A stretch of DNA of 64,000 nucleotides from Clostridiales bacterium (lineage in GTDB: Bacteria > Bacillota > Clostridia > Christensenellales > Aristaeellaceae). The stretch covers positions 1 to 64,000 of the forward strand of contig JALFVL010000025.1 of NCBI GenBank assembly GCA_022787165.1, given 5' to 3'. Under the pieces are notes generated by a model. The model was not told the origin of the DNA and searched no databases. It saw nothing but the letters and a program-made list of their open reading frames with translations. The position numbers and the translations under genes are program-made. Shown piece by piece: positions 13,793-23,834 of this stretch (position 1 is the stretch's first letter; each line of letters begins with the position of its first letter).

Positions 13793-15022
13793 TTACGCTT
13801 CGCTGTCGGGCATTGCCTCGCCTTTGTCCTCATCCGGGGCCAAAGCAGGCGCCTCCTGCGCAGAATCTGCCTCCGAGGGCGTCGCGTCGGACGGCAGGGG
13901 TTCACCCGGCGTCGCGCTTGGCCCGGCAGAGGGCGTCTCCTCTGGCGTGGGCTGCGGTGTGAGCGGTTCGATGTCGGAGAGGGAAGAGGTGATCGCGGGC
14001 AGCGGCGTAACGTCGGGCTCCGGCGTCGGTACGGGCGTCGGTGCAAGTCTGCTGCCATCCTCGAGCAGGCAATCCTGCACACGCGCATGCAGCGCGGTCG
14101 ATTCGCCGACGATGAGCAGCGAGGTGCCGGGCTGGCCCTCCGGGCTGACGGTGTCCCCGCCGGTCAGGGAGCCGGAGAGCGTGACGGCGGAGGCGCCGCC
14201 CGCGTTCATCAGGATGAGCGCGTCGCCGCCGTATTCCTGGCCGGTTCCGCCGCTGACCCGTCCGTTAATGCCGACGTTGACCTGGTCGCCCGCGGAGACG
14301 AGTTGGATGCCGTCGCCGCCGACCGGGCCGCTGCCGCCCTGAATGCAGCCATCCACGGTGATATAGGCGTTGCCGCTGAGCTCAAAGAGGTTGAGCGCGT
14401 GGCCGCCGATGGCGCTGCCGTCGCCTCCGTAGATGGAGCCGGAGATCATCATCGCGCCGGACTGCGCAAGCGGAGAGACGACGACGCCGGGGCCGCCGGT
14501 GCTGCCGCTGCCGCCGCGGACGGTTCCCTCGAGGCAGGCATAGAAGTCGCCGCCGTCATGGCTGATGGAGAGGCCAGCGCCGTTTGCGCCGCCCGTAATT
14601 TCGCAGCTGGGGTCGATGATCAGCGCGCCGCTGCCTGAAAAGCGCAGCCCGTTGTCACCCGATGCGCCGCTGACGCGGACGGAGCCAAGCAGCTCGACAT
14701 AGGATATCCCCTCGATGGTCAGTGTGTCCGCGAGGTCAAGGCTGCTGATTTGAACCGAGGCATTTTGAAGCGTGAGACCGCGGATGGTCGCCCGCTCGTC
14801 CCCGATGGAGGCGAGCGTAATCCGGCGGGGCAGGTCCAGCACCTCTCCGACTGCCGAAAGATCGCCCGAGACCAGGAGCGTATCGCCTTCCGCGGCTTGA
14901 GCCGCCAGAGCGGCCAGCTCCGCGTAGGTGGTCGCCGGACCGAGCATCGCTGCCGCGGCGGGCTGGATAGAGCCTGTCAGCAGCAGCAGAGCAAGGGCAA
15001 ACGCCCCGATGCGTTTCATCAT
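13793..15022 (-). CDS. Secreted glycine-rich repeat (beta-helix-like) protein with Pro/Thr tail
   Basis: 409 residues. Signal peptide at 1-25 (MMKRIGAFALALLLLTGSIQPAAAA). Residues 30-300 read as short beta-strand repeats with many Gly-Gly turns (GGSGSTGGPGVVVS, GGDGSAIGGHALNLF, GGSGPVGGDGIQLV, GGTGQEYGGDALILM), typical of right-handed beta-helix or pectate-lyase-like folds. The last 100 residues are Pro/Thr/Glu-rich and contain no sortase or membrane anchor. Start ATG 15022 follows GGGAG. No catalytic motif is visible; a surface or adhesin role is only a guess. Confidence 0.65.
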   Translation of the reverse strand: MMKRIGAFALALLLLTGSIQPAAAAMLGPATTYAELAALAAQAAEGDTLLVSGDLSAVGEVLDLPRRITLASIGDERATIRGLTLQNASVQISSLDLADTLTIEGISYVELLGSVRVSGASGDNGLRFSGSGALIIDPSCEITGGANGAGLSISHDGGDFYACLEGTVRGGSGSTGGPGVVVSPLAQSGAMMISGSIYGGDGSAIGGHALNLFELSGNAYITVDGCIQGGSGPVGGDGIQLVSAGDQVNVGINGRVSGGTGQEYGGDALILMNAGGASAVTLSGSLTGGDTVSPEGQPGTSLLIVGESTALHARVQDCLLEDGSRLAPTPVPTPEPDVTPLPAITSSLSDIEPLTPQPTPEETPSAGPSATPGEPLPSDATPSEADSAQEAPALAPDEDKGEAMPDSEA

Positions 15023-15153
15023 GAAAGAACTCCCTTCGAAAAGCCGGCTGGACGCCATGCGTCCGGCTGACACGCTCATTATAGCATAATGCGCGGCAAA
15101 GGGCAAGCGCGCCGCCCTGACAGGGCTTCGGATGGAAAAAAGAGGAAAATCTC

Positions 15154-16439
<1,286 letters not shown>

Positions 16440-16479
16440 GCGCCTCGCTGTGCCCTGCAAGGGAATTTTGCGGGGATGC

Positions 16480-16508
16480 TTGAAGTTTGTATGGAAACAG
16501 GATATAAT
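16480..16508 (+). promoter_or_regulatory. Promoter of yajC
   Basis: -35 TTGAAG (16480-16485), 17-base spacer, -10 TATAAT (16503-16508). Confidence 0.7.
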
Positions 16509-16556
16509 GATGAAGTTGCTATTTTCGCCCATTAACGAAAGGATGTGTCTTTTTCC

Positions 16557-16961
16557 ATGAAGTTTACCCTGATGAATCTGCTGGCCGACGCCGCTGCGAC
16601 CGCCGGCACGGACGCTGCTGCCGCGGGTGAGGCCGCCGTTGAGGAGATGTCTGCCGGTGCGACGTTCATCTACTATGCCGTTCAGTTCCTGCCGATGATC
16701 CTGATCTTCGTCGTGTTCTGGTTCTTCCTGATCCGTCCGCAGCGCAAGAAGGACAAGGAAGCGCAGCAGATGCTCAAGAACCTCAAGGTCGGCGACCGCA
16801 TCTGCACCATCGGCGGCATCTATGGCACGATCACGAGGATCAAGGACGACGTGCTGACCGTCGAGGTCGGCGATGCGAAGACGCAGATGGTTCTGGCCCG
16901 CTGGGCGGTCAAGAACATCGACACGCTCTCCATTTCCAACGACGCCGAAACCCTCATCTGA
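16557..16961 (+). CDS. yajC: Preprotein translocase subunit YajC
   Basis: 134 residues. One membrane segment at about 40-60 (FIYYAVQFLPMILIFVVFWFF), then the family signature FLIRPQRKKDKEAQQMLKNL and a small cytoplasmic beta domain (VGDRICTIGGIYGTI). The N-terminus is longer than usual and Ala-rich. YajC binds the SecDF-SecYEG complex. ATG 16557 lies 13 bases after AAAGGA; the GTG at 16545 is too close to that site. Confidence 0.93.
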   Translation: MKFTLMNLLADAAATAGTDAAAAGEAAVEEMSAGATFIYYAVQFLPMILIFVVFWFFLIRPQRKKDKEAQQMLKNLKVGDRICTIGGIYGTITRIKDDVLTVEVGDAKTQMVLARWAVKNIDTLSISNDAETLI

Positions 16962-17190
16962 CCGGCCTGAGGCCGGTTTCACCTCCGAAGGAGATTGCCG
17001 GCCTTCGCTCTTTGCGGACGAGGCCGGAAACCTGTGCAAACCGGCATGCTGTAATCCGGCCTGAGGCTGGTTTCACCTCCGAAGGAGATTGCCGGCCTTC
17101 GCTCTTTTGCGGACGAGGCCGGAAACCTGCGCAAACCGGCATGCTGTAATCCGGCCTGAGGCCGGTTTCACCTCCGAAGAGGATCACATG
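16962..17190 (+). repeat. 94/95-base tandem repeat behind yajC
   Basis: Two full units (16962-17055 and 17056-17150) and the first third of a third (17151-17186) start CCGGCCTGAGGCCGG and end CCGGCATGCTGTAAT. They are over 95 per cent identical. Each unit holds two hairpins (CCGGCCTGAGGCCGG; GCCGGCCTT...GAGGCCGG). The first hairpin directly follows the yajC stop codon. The minus strand is open through the repeat but has no start signal. Confidence 0.85.
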
Positions 17191-17197
17191 GAATAAG

Positions 17198-17242
17198 AAA
17201 CCCCGTCTGCTCATAGGGTTGACCGTGAGCAGGCGGGGTTTT
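17198..17242 (+). terminator. Terminator between yajC repeat and the TIGR04086 gene
   Basis: AAACCCCGTCTGCTCA (17198-17213) pairs with TGAGCAGGCGGGGTTT (17226-17241), followed by T. It works in both directions. It overlaps the leader of the next gene, so read-through control is possible. Confidence 0.75.
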
Positions 17243-17263
17243 GATCATGAAGGAGGGAATGTG

Positions 17264-17734
17264 ATGGAGAAGCAGACAGCCAATCCGTCGTTTATTCCGC
17301 GCAGGGAGAGAGGGCTTGATTCGTTCCGGCGTTCCATGCGCAGGGGGCTGCGGCGCGGGAGAGGAAAGAGCCCGCTGACTGCCGTGCTGCGCGGTGTGTT
17401 GGTTGCGGCGAGCGTGACGGTGTTGGGTGTGGCGCTGTTTGCGCTGCTGCTCAACTGGTGGAACGCGAGCGACCGCGCTGTCACGGCAATCAATCAGGTG
17501 GTCAAGTTTGTTTCGATCCTCGCGGGCGTGACCTCCGCCATGCGCGGGGGAGAGAGCGGCGGCGCGCTGCGCGGCGCCTGCGTCGGGCTGCTGTATATGG
17601 CGCTGGGCATTATCTGCTATAGCCTGCTGATGGGCGAGAGCCCGCGGCTGACGGCGTATCTGGCCGATCTGGGCATGGGCCTGGCGGCAGGCGGCCTTTT
17701 TGGCATGATCCTGAGCACCCGCAGGGCGGCATGA
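17264..17734 (+). CDS. TIGR04086/YrzE-type four-helix membrane protein
   Basis: 156 residues. After a basic N-terminus (RRSMRRGLRRGRGKSP) come four hydrophobic segments at about 45-70, 78-95, 103-123 and 130-150. The size, layout and place next to yajC agree with the TIGR04086 family of Clostridia and Bacilli, whose function is unknown. ATG 17264 is preceded by GGAGGGAATGTG. The gene is separated from yajC by the tandem repeat and a terminator. Confidence 0.7.
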   Translation: MEKQTANPSFIPRRERGLDSFRRSMRRGLRRGRGKSPLTAVLRGVLVAASVTVLGVALFALLLNWWNASDRAVTAINQVVKFVSILAGVTSAMRGGESGGALRGACVGLLYMALGIICYSLLMGESPRLTAYLADLGMGLAAGGLFGMILSTRRAA

Positions 17735-17748
17735 GTGGACGGAAAGCA

Positions 17749-17777
17749 TTGACAGCTTCGACGCAAGACAGTATAAT
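17749..17777 (+). promoter_or_regulatory. Consensus promoter for the secreted SH3-like protein
   Basis: -35 TTGACA (17749-17754), 17-base spacer, -10 TATAAT (17772-17777): perfect match, implying strong expression. Confidence 0.85.
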
Positions 17778-17842
17778 CGAAGTCATACAAGAGGAAGCCG
17801 GGATGTTCCCGGAAGAAAGAAACAACCGAGGAGGAAAACGGG

Positions 17843-18433
17843 ATGAAGAGAGGATTTGCCCTTGTGCTCGCGCTGTCGCTGATGCTCTGCGCGGCGGGCG
17901 CCTGTGCGGCAACACTGGCGACGGAGAAGCAGAACACCTATGTTTACCCGACGGGCGGAAGCGGCCCCGTCTATGTGCTCGAGTTTGAGCGGGCGAAGTT
18001 TGTCGGTGGCCAGCAACTGCCGGTTTACTCCGGCCCGGGCAAGGAATACTACCGCGCGGCGGGCGGCTACGCGAAGTGCAATACGGACGAGGAGATCTAC
18101 ATCGCGGGCAAGGAGGGAACCTGGGCGTTCGTGCTCTACTGGCGCAGTAATGGCGGCACGCGCACGGGCTATGTCGACCTGAGCCAGCTTCAATACACCT
18201 ACAAGACCTCCGACATGGATTTCGCCTATCGCAAGGCGAAGATCACGAAGGATTGCGCAATGACGGACGACCCCACGCTGGTCAAGGAGAACCTGGCCTA
18301 CCTGGGCGCTGGGGAGTACGTCACGCTCCTGGCCTATTATACCGATCATCACGAGTGGGCCTATGTCGAGGCGATGGCGGGCAACGTGCCGCTGCGCGGC
18401 TTTGTGCTCAAGGACTACGTCTCTGTGGAGTGA
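17843..18433 (+). CDS. Secreted SH3-like domain protein
   Basis: 196 residues. Signal peptide at 1-23 (MKRGFALVLALSLMLCAAGA, cleavage after ACA). Two SH3-like segments: QQLPVYSGPGKEYYRA...GTWAFVLYW (residues 58-100) and CAMTDDPTLVKENLAYLGAG...EWAYVEAMAGNVPLRGFV (135-190). The domain order and several motifs match the protein encoded at 55531-56088, so the two are paralogues. Such domains bind cell wall; no catalytic part is present. A perfect promoter and GGAGGAAAACGGG ribosome site suggest high expression. Confidence 0.75.
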   Translation: MKRGFALVLALSLMLCAAGACAATLATEKQNTYVYPTGGSGPVYVLEFERAKFVGGQQLPVYSGPGKEYYRAAGGYAKCNTDEEIYIAGKEGTWAFVLYWRSNGGTRTGYVDLSQLQYTYKTSDMDFAYRKAKITKDCAMTDDPTLVKENLAYLGAGEYVTLLAYYTDHHEWAYVEAMAGNVPLRGFVLKDYVSVE

Positions 18434-18470
18434 GGCGGGAGCTGCCTGCGACGCGCTCCTTCGAGGCAAG

Positions 18471-18505
18471 AAAACCCCCCGGCAGCTTTCCTGCCGGGGG
18501 GTTTT
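18471..18505 (+). terminator. Bidirectional terminator between SH3-like gene and rpsR
   Basis: AAAACCCCCCGGCAG (18471-18485) pairs perfectly with CTGCCGGGGGGTTTT (18491-18505). It ends both converging units. Confidence 0.9.
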
Positions 18506-18524
18506 GATGCATGCTTTCAGCAGC

Positions 18525-18785
18525 TTACTCAGCGGTGTAGGGCAGCAGCGCGATGGCACGGGCGCGCTTGATGGCCTCAGACAGCTGACGCTGATGCTTG
18601 GCGCAGTTGCCGCTCATACGGCGGGGCATGATCTTGCCGCGCTCGTTGATGTTGCGGCGCATGCGGGAGTTCACATCACGGAACTCCTTGTAATCGATGT
18701 ACTCGATCTTGTCCACACAGAAAGCACAGACCTTGCGGCGCGGCTTGCGGCTGCGCGGACGGCGTGCTCCACGATCTTCAGACAT
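18525..18785 (-). CDS. rpsR: 30S ribosomal protein S18
   Basis: 86 residues. Family core: RRKVCAFC near the N-terminus (zinc-type Cys pair), [54 protein letters not shown] CxxC plus the later Cys suggests the zinc-binding (C+) form. Last gene of rpsF-ssb-rpsR. ATG 18785 follows GAAAGGAGAGCATTCC; an ATG 18 bases further upstream is not used. Confidence 0.98.
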   Translation of the reverse strand: MSEDRGARRPRSRKPRRKVCAFCVDKIEYIDYKEFRDVNSRMRRNINERGKIMPRRMSGNCAKHQRQLSEAIKRARAIALLPYTAE

Positions 18786-18849
18786 GGAATGCTCTCCTTT
18801 CATGGCCGGTCAGGCCGGCGGTTTCAAATCTCGGTGTTCAATTCAACAA

Positions 18850-19305
18850 TCAGAAGGGAAGCTCGTCGTCGTCCACCTGAACCTGGGTGAAGCCGGCGTC
18901 TGCGGGCGCGTTGTAGGCGGGCGCCTGCATCGCACGCGGCGCGGCGGGGGCGGCGGACGGCGCATGATATTCGCCGGAGGAAGCGCCAGCCTGCGCAGAG
19001 CTCAGGAACTCGACCTCGTCGGCCACAATGTCAAACGCGGAGCGCTTGCTTCCGTCCTGCGCCTCATAGGTGCGGGTCTGGATGGAGCCGGAGACGGCGA
19101 CCTTTCTGCCCTTGGCCAGATAGCGGCTGCAGAGCTCGGCAAGCTGACGCCACGCGACGATGTTGAAGAAATCCGTCTCCTGTTGGCCGTCGGCCCGCTT
19201 GCGGCGGTTGACCGCGATGCTGAAATTGCACACGGGAATACCGGTCGACGTGGAGCGCATCTCCGGGTCACGGGTGAGATTGCCGATCAGATAAACCTTA
19301 TTCAT
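18850..19305 (-). CDS. ssb: Single-stranded DNA-binding protein
   Basis: 151 residues. OB fold at 1-105 (MNKVYLIGNLTRDPEMRST, FFNIVAWRQLAELCSRYLAKG), a Pro/Ala-rich linker and the acidic tip DDDELPF that recruits replication and repair partners. Middle gene of the rpsF-ssb-rpsR operon, 35 bases after rpsF. Confidence 0.98.
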   Translation of the reverse strand: MNKVYLIGNLTRDPEMRSTSTGIPVCNFSIAVNRRKRADGQQETDFFNIVAWRQLAELCSRYLAKGRKVAVSGSIQTRTYEAQDGSKRSAFDIVADEVEFLSSAQAGASSGEYHAPSAAPAAPRAMQAPAYNAPADAGFTQVQVDDDELPF

Positions 19306-19340
19306 ACTGCTCTGTTTCCTCTTATTGCGATATCGTGAGC

Positions 19341-19721
19341 TTACTCAGCGGCGGTCTCGGTCGCGGCCTCAGCGGCGGGAGCCTCTTCGGCCACCGGCGC
19401 AACGCGCACCGGGCGCGGCTTGACGCTGCTCTTCTTCTCGAGGAGCTTGACGATCTGGGAACGAATGACGTTCTCGTTGATGCCGAGATTACGGGAGAGC
19501 TCCTTGGGCAGCTCGGCGCTGCCGTTGAAAGCGACATACACGTAATAGCCTTCGGTCTTGTAGTTGATGGCGTAGGCGAGACGGCGCTTGCCCCACTCCT
19601 CAACCTTGACGACCTCACCGCCGTTCGCGGCGATGATACCATTGAACTTCTCGATGAGCTCCTTGCGGGCAGCCTCCTCGACAGCGGTATCAATGATGTA
19701 GATCAGTTCGTACTTATTCAT
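19341..19721 (-). CDS. rpsF: 30S ribosomal protein S6
   Basis: 126 residues; the S6 fold covers 1-95 (MNKYELIYIIDTAVEEAARK, WGKRRLAYAINYKTEGYYVY) and is followed by an Ala/Glu/Pro-rich tail of about 30 residues, longer than usual. First gene of the operon, with AAAGGAGGTGAAAGGATC before ATG 19721. Confidence 0.97.
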   Translation of the reverse strand: MNKYELIYIIDTAVEEAARKELIEKFNGIIAANGGEVVKVEEWGKRRLAYAINYKTEGYYVYVAFNGSAELPKELSRNLGINENVIRSQIVKLLEKKSSVKPRPVRVAPVAEEAPAAEAATETAAE

Positions 19722-19791
19722 GATCCTTTCACCTCCTTTTGGACTCTGGCTCTGCAATGTCTCATGCAGAACAAGGATGTGCCAGTTATGT

Positions 19792-19820
19792 ATAATAGCA
19801 CAGGGGAAACGAAAAAGCAA
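19792..19820 (-). promoter_or_regulatory. Promoter of rpsF-ssb-rpsR
   Basis: Minus strand: -35 TTGCTT (19815-19820), 17-base spacer, -10 TATTAT (19792-19797). Divergent from the obgE promoter. Confidence 0.7.
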
Positions 19821-19873
19821 GCGTTTCTCCGAATTATTTTGCGGAATTTGGGAAAATGTTTGGTGGGAATCCC

Positions 19874-19903
19874 TTGACGGATGGGAAGGGAAGAGGATAT
19901 AAT
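19874..19903 (+). promoter_or_regulatory. Promoter of obgE-yhbY
   Basis: -35 TTGACG (19874-19879), 18-base spacer, -10 TATAAT (19898-19903). Confidence 0.75.
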
Positions 19904-20018
19904 CATCCGGATAGTCTTTTTTGCGGCAGCGCCTTGCTTTTGCGGGCAGACGCGCCGCCGCATACCGGCCGCAGGGGCGAATGCGTCCCCGGTCTGACAG
20001 TCTGAGGAAAGAAGAGCC

Positions 20019-21278
20019 ATGTTTGTCGATCAGGTAAAAATCACCGCGAAGGCCGGCAATGGCGGCAACGGCGCGGTTTCGTTTCACAGGGAGAAGTTTG
20101 TCCAGAATGGCGGCCCGGACGGCGGCGACGGCGGCAACGGGGGCGACATCGTGCTGCTGGCCGACGTCAACATGCACACGCTGATGGACTTTCGCTACAA
20201 GCGCAAGTACACGGCGGAAAACGGCGGCAACGGCGCGGCGGCCCTCTGCCGCGGCAAGAGCGCCGGCGATTTGATCATCAAGGTGCCGGTGGGCACCGTC
20301 GTGCGCCGCACGGACGATGGTCGGCTCGTCGCGGACATGCACGAGCCCGGCATGAAGCATATTCTGCTCAAGGGAGGCCGCGGCGGCTGGGGCAACGCGC
20401 ATTTCGCGACGCCGACGCGCCAGGCGCCCAACTTCGCCAAGCCGGGCCAGAAATGCGAGATCGTCGAGTTTGAACTCGAGCTCAAGTCCATTGCGGACGT
20501 GGGCCTGGTCGGCTATCCCAATGTCGGCAAGAGCACGATTCTCTCCGTCGTCACGGCGGCCCGGCCCAAGATCGCGAATTACCACTTCACGACGCTCGCC
20601 CCGAACCTGGGCATCTGCCGCAAATACGGCATGGACTTTGTCATGGCGGACATCCCCGGCATCGTCGAGGGTGCCAGCGAGGGCGTCGGCCTGGGCATCC
20701 GCTTCCTGCGCCACGTCGAGCGCACGCGCCTGCTGGTGCATGTGCTGGACATCGCGGGCAGCGAGGGCCGCGATCCCGTCGAGGACTTTGAGCAGATCTG
20801 CGACGAGCTGGTCGCCTACGGCGATCTGGCCGAGCGGCCGCAGATCGTCGCGGCGAACAAGATGGATCTGCCGGGAGCCCAGGAGAACCTCGAGCGCCTG
20901 CGTGCGCATCTGCACGGCACGGACATCGAGGTCTATCCCGTCAGCGCGGCGACCGGCGCGGGCTTCGACGAGCTGATGGGCGCGATTGTGCGCATCCTGC
21001 CGACGCTGCCGGAGATCACGGTCTTTGAGGAGGAGCCGGAGGTCGAGGCCGCGCCGAAGGCACCGTTTGCCATCGAAAAGGAGGACGGCATCTACGTCGT
21101 CACCGGCCCGGCGATGGAGCAGCTGGTCGATTCCGTCAACTTCTCGGACGAGGAATCGCTCAACTATTTCCACAGGACGCTGCGCAGCCGCGGCGTCATC
21201 GACGCGCTCCGCGCAGCCGGCGCGAAGGAGGGCGACACCGTCGCCATCGGCGAGATGGAGTTCGACTTCATCGAGTGA
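20019..21278 (+). CDS. obgE: GTPase ObgE/CgtA
   Basis: 419 residues with all three domains: glycine-rich Obg fold (KAGNGGNGAVSFHREKFVQN, repeated GGDGGNGG turns), G domain from about 160 (P-loop GYPNVGKST, switch FTTLAPNLG, DIPGIVEGAS, ANKMDLPG) and the C-terminal OCT domain (MEQLVDSVNFSDEESLNYFH). Acts in 50S ribosome assembly and stress control. The start follows GAGGAAAGAAGAGCC. In Firmicutes it is often near yhbY and ribosomal genes, as here. Confidence 0.98.
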   Translation: MFVDQVKITAKAGNGGNGAVSFHREKFVQNGGPDGGDGGNGGDIVLLADVNMHTLMDFRYKRKYTAENGGNGAAALCRGKSAGDLIIKVPVGTVVRRTDDGRLVADMHEPGMKHILLKGGRGGWGNAHFATPTRQAPNFAKPGQKCEIVEFELELKSIADVGLVGYPNVGKSTILSVVTAARPKIANYHFTTLAPNLGICRKYGMDFVMADIPGIVEGASEGVGLGIRFLRHVERTRLLVHVLDIAGSEGRDPVEDFEQICDELVAYGDLAERPQIVAANKMDLPGAQENLERLRAHLHGTDIEVYPVSAATGAGFDELMGAIVRILPTLPEITVFEEEPEVEAAPKAPFAIEKEDGIYVVTGPAMEQLVDSVNFSDEESLNYFHRTLRSRGVIDALRAAGAKEGDTVAIGEMEFDFIE

Positions 21279-21330
21279 CGGCCTGAAAAGGAAAAAGCAC
21301 GCGGGGCACAGGCCCCGGAAAGGAAACGAC

Positions 21331-21618
21331 ATGACGAGCAAGCAGCGCGCGTATCTGCGCGGATTGGCCAACACGATGGAGCCTATCATCCATGTGGGCA
21401 AGGATGGCGTAAACGACAACATGATCAAGCAGCTCAGCGACGCGCTGGAGGCGCGCGAGCTGGTGAAGGGAACCGTGCTTCAAAACAGCCCGCTGACTGC
21501 CCGGGAGGCGATCGCGGCGCTCTGCGAGGGCGCGGGCGCGGAGCCTGTGCAGTGCATCGGCAACCGCTTTGTGATCTATCGTGCCCGGGAAAAGGATCCG
21601 AAGATCATCCTTCCGTAA
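21331..21618 (+). CDS. yhbY: YhbY-type CRS1/CRM RNA-binding protein
   Basis: 95 residues. Family motifs LTSKQRAYLRGLANTMEP-like N-terminus (here MTSKQRAYLRGLANTMEPII), HVGKDGVNDNMIKQLSDALE, and the GNRFVIYR strand near the end. These small CRM-domain proteins associate with pre-50S particles. It follows obgE by 52 bases with GGAAAGGAAACGAC as ribosome site, probably in the same transcript. Confidence 0.93.
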   Translation: MTSKQRAYLRGLANTMEPIIHVGKDGVNDNMIKQLSDALEARELVKGTVLQNSPLTAREAIAALCEGAGAEPVQCIGNRFVIYRAREKDPKIILP

Positions 21619-21623
21619 CGCGC

Positions 21624-22352
21624 TCAGAGCGCCTGCTCCGCGCAGGCGAGCGCGGCAGAGAGCCCATATACCCTGGCTGCGGCGCGCATTCCGCTTGGGA
21701 GCGCGCCGCGCTTTTTGCCGTATTCGCCAAAGAGCGCGCCCGTCGCGGCGCCGACGGCTGCGGCCGTGAGCATCCGCGGGGGAAAGACCAGCGCCGCGCC
21801 GCTCAGCAGGGTCAGCAGCAGCGCGCCGGCATGCGCGCTCAGACGCACAAGCAGCGCGTCGGAGGAGAGCGCGTGCCGCCGCTCGATGCCGCCGGGCAGA
21901 AGATGGGAGAGCAGCAGCGCGTCGCCTGCGCCCAGAAAGCCGCCTGCCGCGGCGCACAGCAGCGCGGCAAGCGTCGGCGCGCGGGCAGGGCGAGGCGGAC
22001 GCCGCTTTGCCGGGAGCAGCACAAGCAGCAGCAGCGGCAGCGCCTGTATCCGCCGCAGCGCCAGACTGCCGGGAAAGCGCGCGCAGGCCATCAGCAGCAG
22101 CGCGCGGCCGAGCACGCCGCCGATGAAGCCGGCCGCGGCGAGGCGGCCCGGCGGGCCATGCACGGCGCGCAGACCGCCTCGCGGAGGAAGGCATGCCGCG
22201 GCGGCGCACAGCGCGCACAGCGAGGAGAGCGCAATAGCCGAGCGGGGCGAGAAGCGAAGGCAGGCGTCCAGCCCGCAGCGCAGCAGCAGCGCGCCGGCCG
22301 GCCCGCCCGCTCCCCATGCCAGAAACGCCGCGATGCAAAGAAAAAGCTCCAT
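21624..22352 (-). CDS. TSUP/TauE-like integral membrane protein
   Basis: 242 residues, very Ala/Leu-rich, with seven or eight hydrophobic segments. Two halves resemble each other in the TSUP style: an N-terminal half with AFLAWGAGGPAGALLL and SPRSAIALSS, and a second with AAAGGFLGAGDALLLSHLLP followed by ALSSDALLVRLSAHAGALLL. TSUP proteins export sulfite, sulfonates or other organic anions. The sequence is short and the key motifs are degenerate, so the family call is tentative. GGGAGGTCATGAA precedes ATG 22352. It is divergent from the MATE gene and convergent with yhbY, with only 5 bases between the stops. Confidence 0.55.
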   Translation of the reverse strand: MELFLCIAAFLAWGAGGPAGALLLRCGLDACLRFSPRSAIALSSLCALCAAAACLPPRGGLRAVHGPPGRLAAAGFIGGVLGRALLLMACARFPGSLALRRIQALPLLLLVLLPAKRRPPRPARAPTLAALLCAAAGGFLGAGDALLLSHLLPGGIERRHALSSDALLVRLSAHAGALLLTLLSGAALVFPPRMLTAAAVGAATGALFGEYGKKRGALPSGMRAAARVYGLSAALACAEQAL

Positions 22353-22431
22353 TTCATGACCTCCCGCCGATGTATTCAGTCTGCCCACAAAGGCGTCGGG
22401 AATGCGGGCGGGCAGACAGGAGGAGAACACC

Positions 22432-23787
22432 ATGGAAGCACAGACGGCGCAGCACGCGCCGCTCTTTTCGCGCGAGGCGCTCCGGCGGCTGCTGATTCCG
22501 CTGCTGCTGGAGCAGTTCCTCTCGGTATCAATGGGCATGGCGGACACAATCATGGTCGCCGGCGTCGGCGAGGCGGCCGTCTCTAGCGTCAGCCTGGTGG
22601 ACAGCATCAACGTGTTGATCATCCAGGTGCTCGCCGCGCTGGCGACGGGCGGCGCCGTCATCGCCAGCCAGTATCTGGGACGGCGCGATGTGCAGAACGC
22701 TCAGCGCGGCGCGGCACAGCTGTGCAGCGTGCTGCTGATCTCGACCCTGGCGGCGGCGGTGCTCGTGCTCGCCTTCCGTGTCCCGATGCTCCGGAGCGTG
22801 TTCGGCGCGGTCGACGACGAGGTAATGCGCTTTTCCGAGATCTATTTCTTCATCAGCGCGCTCTCCTATCCGTTCATCGGACTGTACAATGCGGGCGCGG
22901 CGCTCTTCCGCGCGCAGGGTGACAGCCGCACGAGCATGACGGCAAGCCTGGTGATGAATGTCATCAACATTGCGGGCAACGCGGCGCTGATCTACGGCGC
23001 GCATCTGGGCGTGCTGGGGGCAGCGCTGGCGACACTGATGGGCCGCGTCTTTGCGGCGGCGTTTGTCCTGCTCAGGCTCCAGCACCCGGGCAACCCGCTG
23101 CGCATCCGCAATGCGGCGGCGCTGCGGCCGGACATGGGCTTCATCCGGCGCATCCTCGCCATCGGCGTCCCGTCGGGCATCGAGAACGGCATGTTTCACA
23201 TCGGCAAGCTGCTCGTCACGCACCTGACCAGCACACTGGGTACGGCGGCGATCGCGGCCAACGCCGTCTGCAACACGGTCTGCAGCGCGGCGAATATCCC
23301 CGGCAGCGCCATCGGTCTGGCGATGATCCCGGTGGTCGGCCAGTGCCTCGGCGCGGGCGAGCGCGGCCAGGCCCGGCGCTATTCCGGACGGCTGATGGGC
23401 ATGGCTTACGCCGGCATCGCGGCCGCCAACGCGCTCATCTTCCTGACGATCCCCTGGATTGCGCGATGGTTCAGCCTCTCAAGCGCGGCGCTGGAGTTGA
23501 CGGTGCGCGTCATGCGCACGTTCAATGTGGCGGCGATCTTCTTCTGGCCCCTGAGCTTTACGCTCTCCAACGTCCTGCGCGCCGGCGGCGACACGAAGTT
23601 CACCATGCTGGTCAGCATGACGAGCATGTGGCTGTTCCGTGTGCTGCTTTGCTATGTGTTCGTGCGGGGGCTGCATCTGGGGCTGGTGAGCATCTGGGTG
23701 GGCATGTATGTGGACTGGATCTTCCGCAGCCTTTGCTTCTTGCTGCGCTACCGCAGCGGCCGATGGATGGAGAACAGGGTGATCTGA
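22432..23787 (+). CDS. MATE family efflux transporter
   Basis: 451 residues, about twelve membrane segments in two homologous halves. Family motifs: LLLEQFLSVSMGMADTIMVA at the N-terminus, ALFRAQGDSRTSM after helix five, and NVLRAGGDTKFTM in the second half. MATE proteins export organic cations, drugs or metabolites with H+ or Na+ antiport. It is closer to the NorM-like MATE group than to the two other MATE proteins in the window. ATG 22432 follows AGGAGGAGAACACC. Confidence 0.9.
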   Translation: MEAQTAQHAPLFSREALRRLLIPLLLEQFLSVSMGMADTIMVAGVGEAAVSSVSLVDSINVLIIQVLAALATGGAVIASQYLGRRDVQNAQRGAAQLCSVLLISTLAAAVLVLAFRVPMLRSVFGAVDDEVMRFSEIYFFISALSYPFIGLYNAGAALFRAQGDSRTSMTASLVMNVINIAGNAALIYGAHLGVLGAALATLMGRVFAAAFVLLRLQHPGNPLRIRNAAALRPDMGFIRRILAIGVPSGIENGMFHIGKLLVTHLTSTLGTAAIAANAVCNTVCSAANIPGSAIGLAMIPVVGQCLGAGERGQARRYSGRLMGMAYAGIAAANALIFLTIPWIARWFSLSSAALELTVRVMRTFNVAAIFFWPLSFTLSNVLRAGGDTKFTMLVSMTSMWLFRVLLCYVFVRGLHLGLVSIWVGMYVDWIFRSLCFLLRYRSGRWMENRVI

Positions 23788-23834
23788 GCCCGGCAGCGCA
23801 GGAAATCGATGACCATCTTTTTGGCCGATCGCTC

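Noticed and set aside
16970..17214. 86-codon minus-strand frame through the yajC tandem repeat
   Set aside because: Arises because the repeat unit is open in that frame; no ribosome site and the frame depends on unit number.
22402..22431. Earlier start of the MATE gene at 22402
   Set aside because: The extension holds the ribosome site AGGAGGAG of ATG 22432 and has no site of its own.
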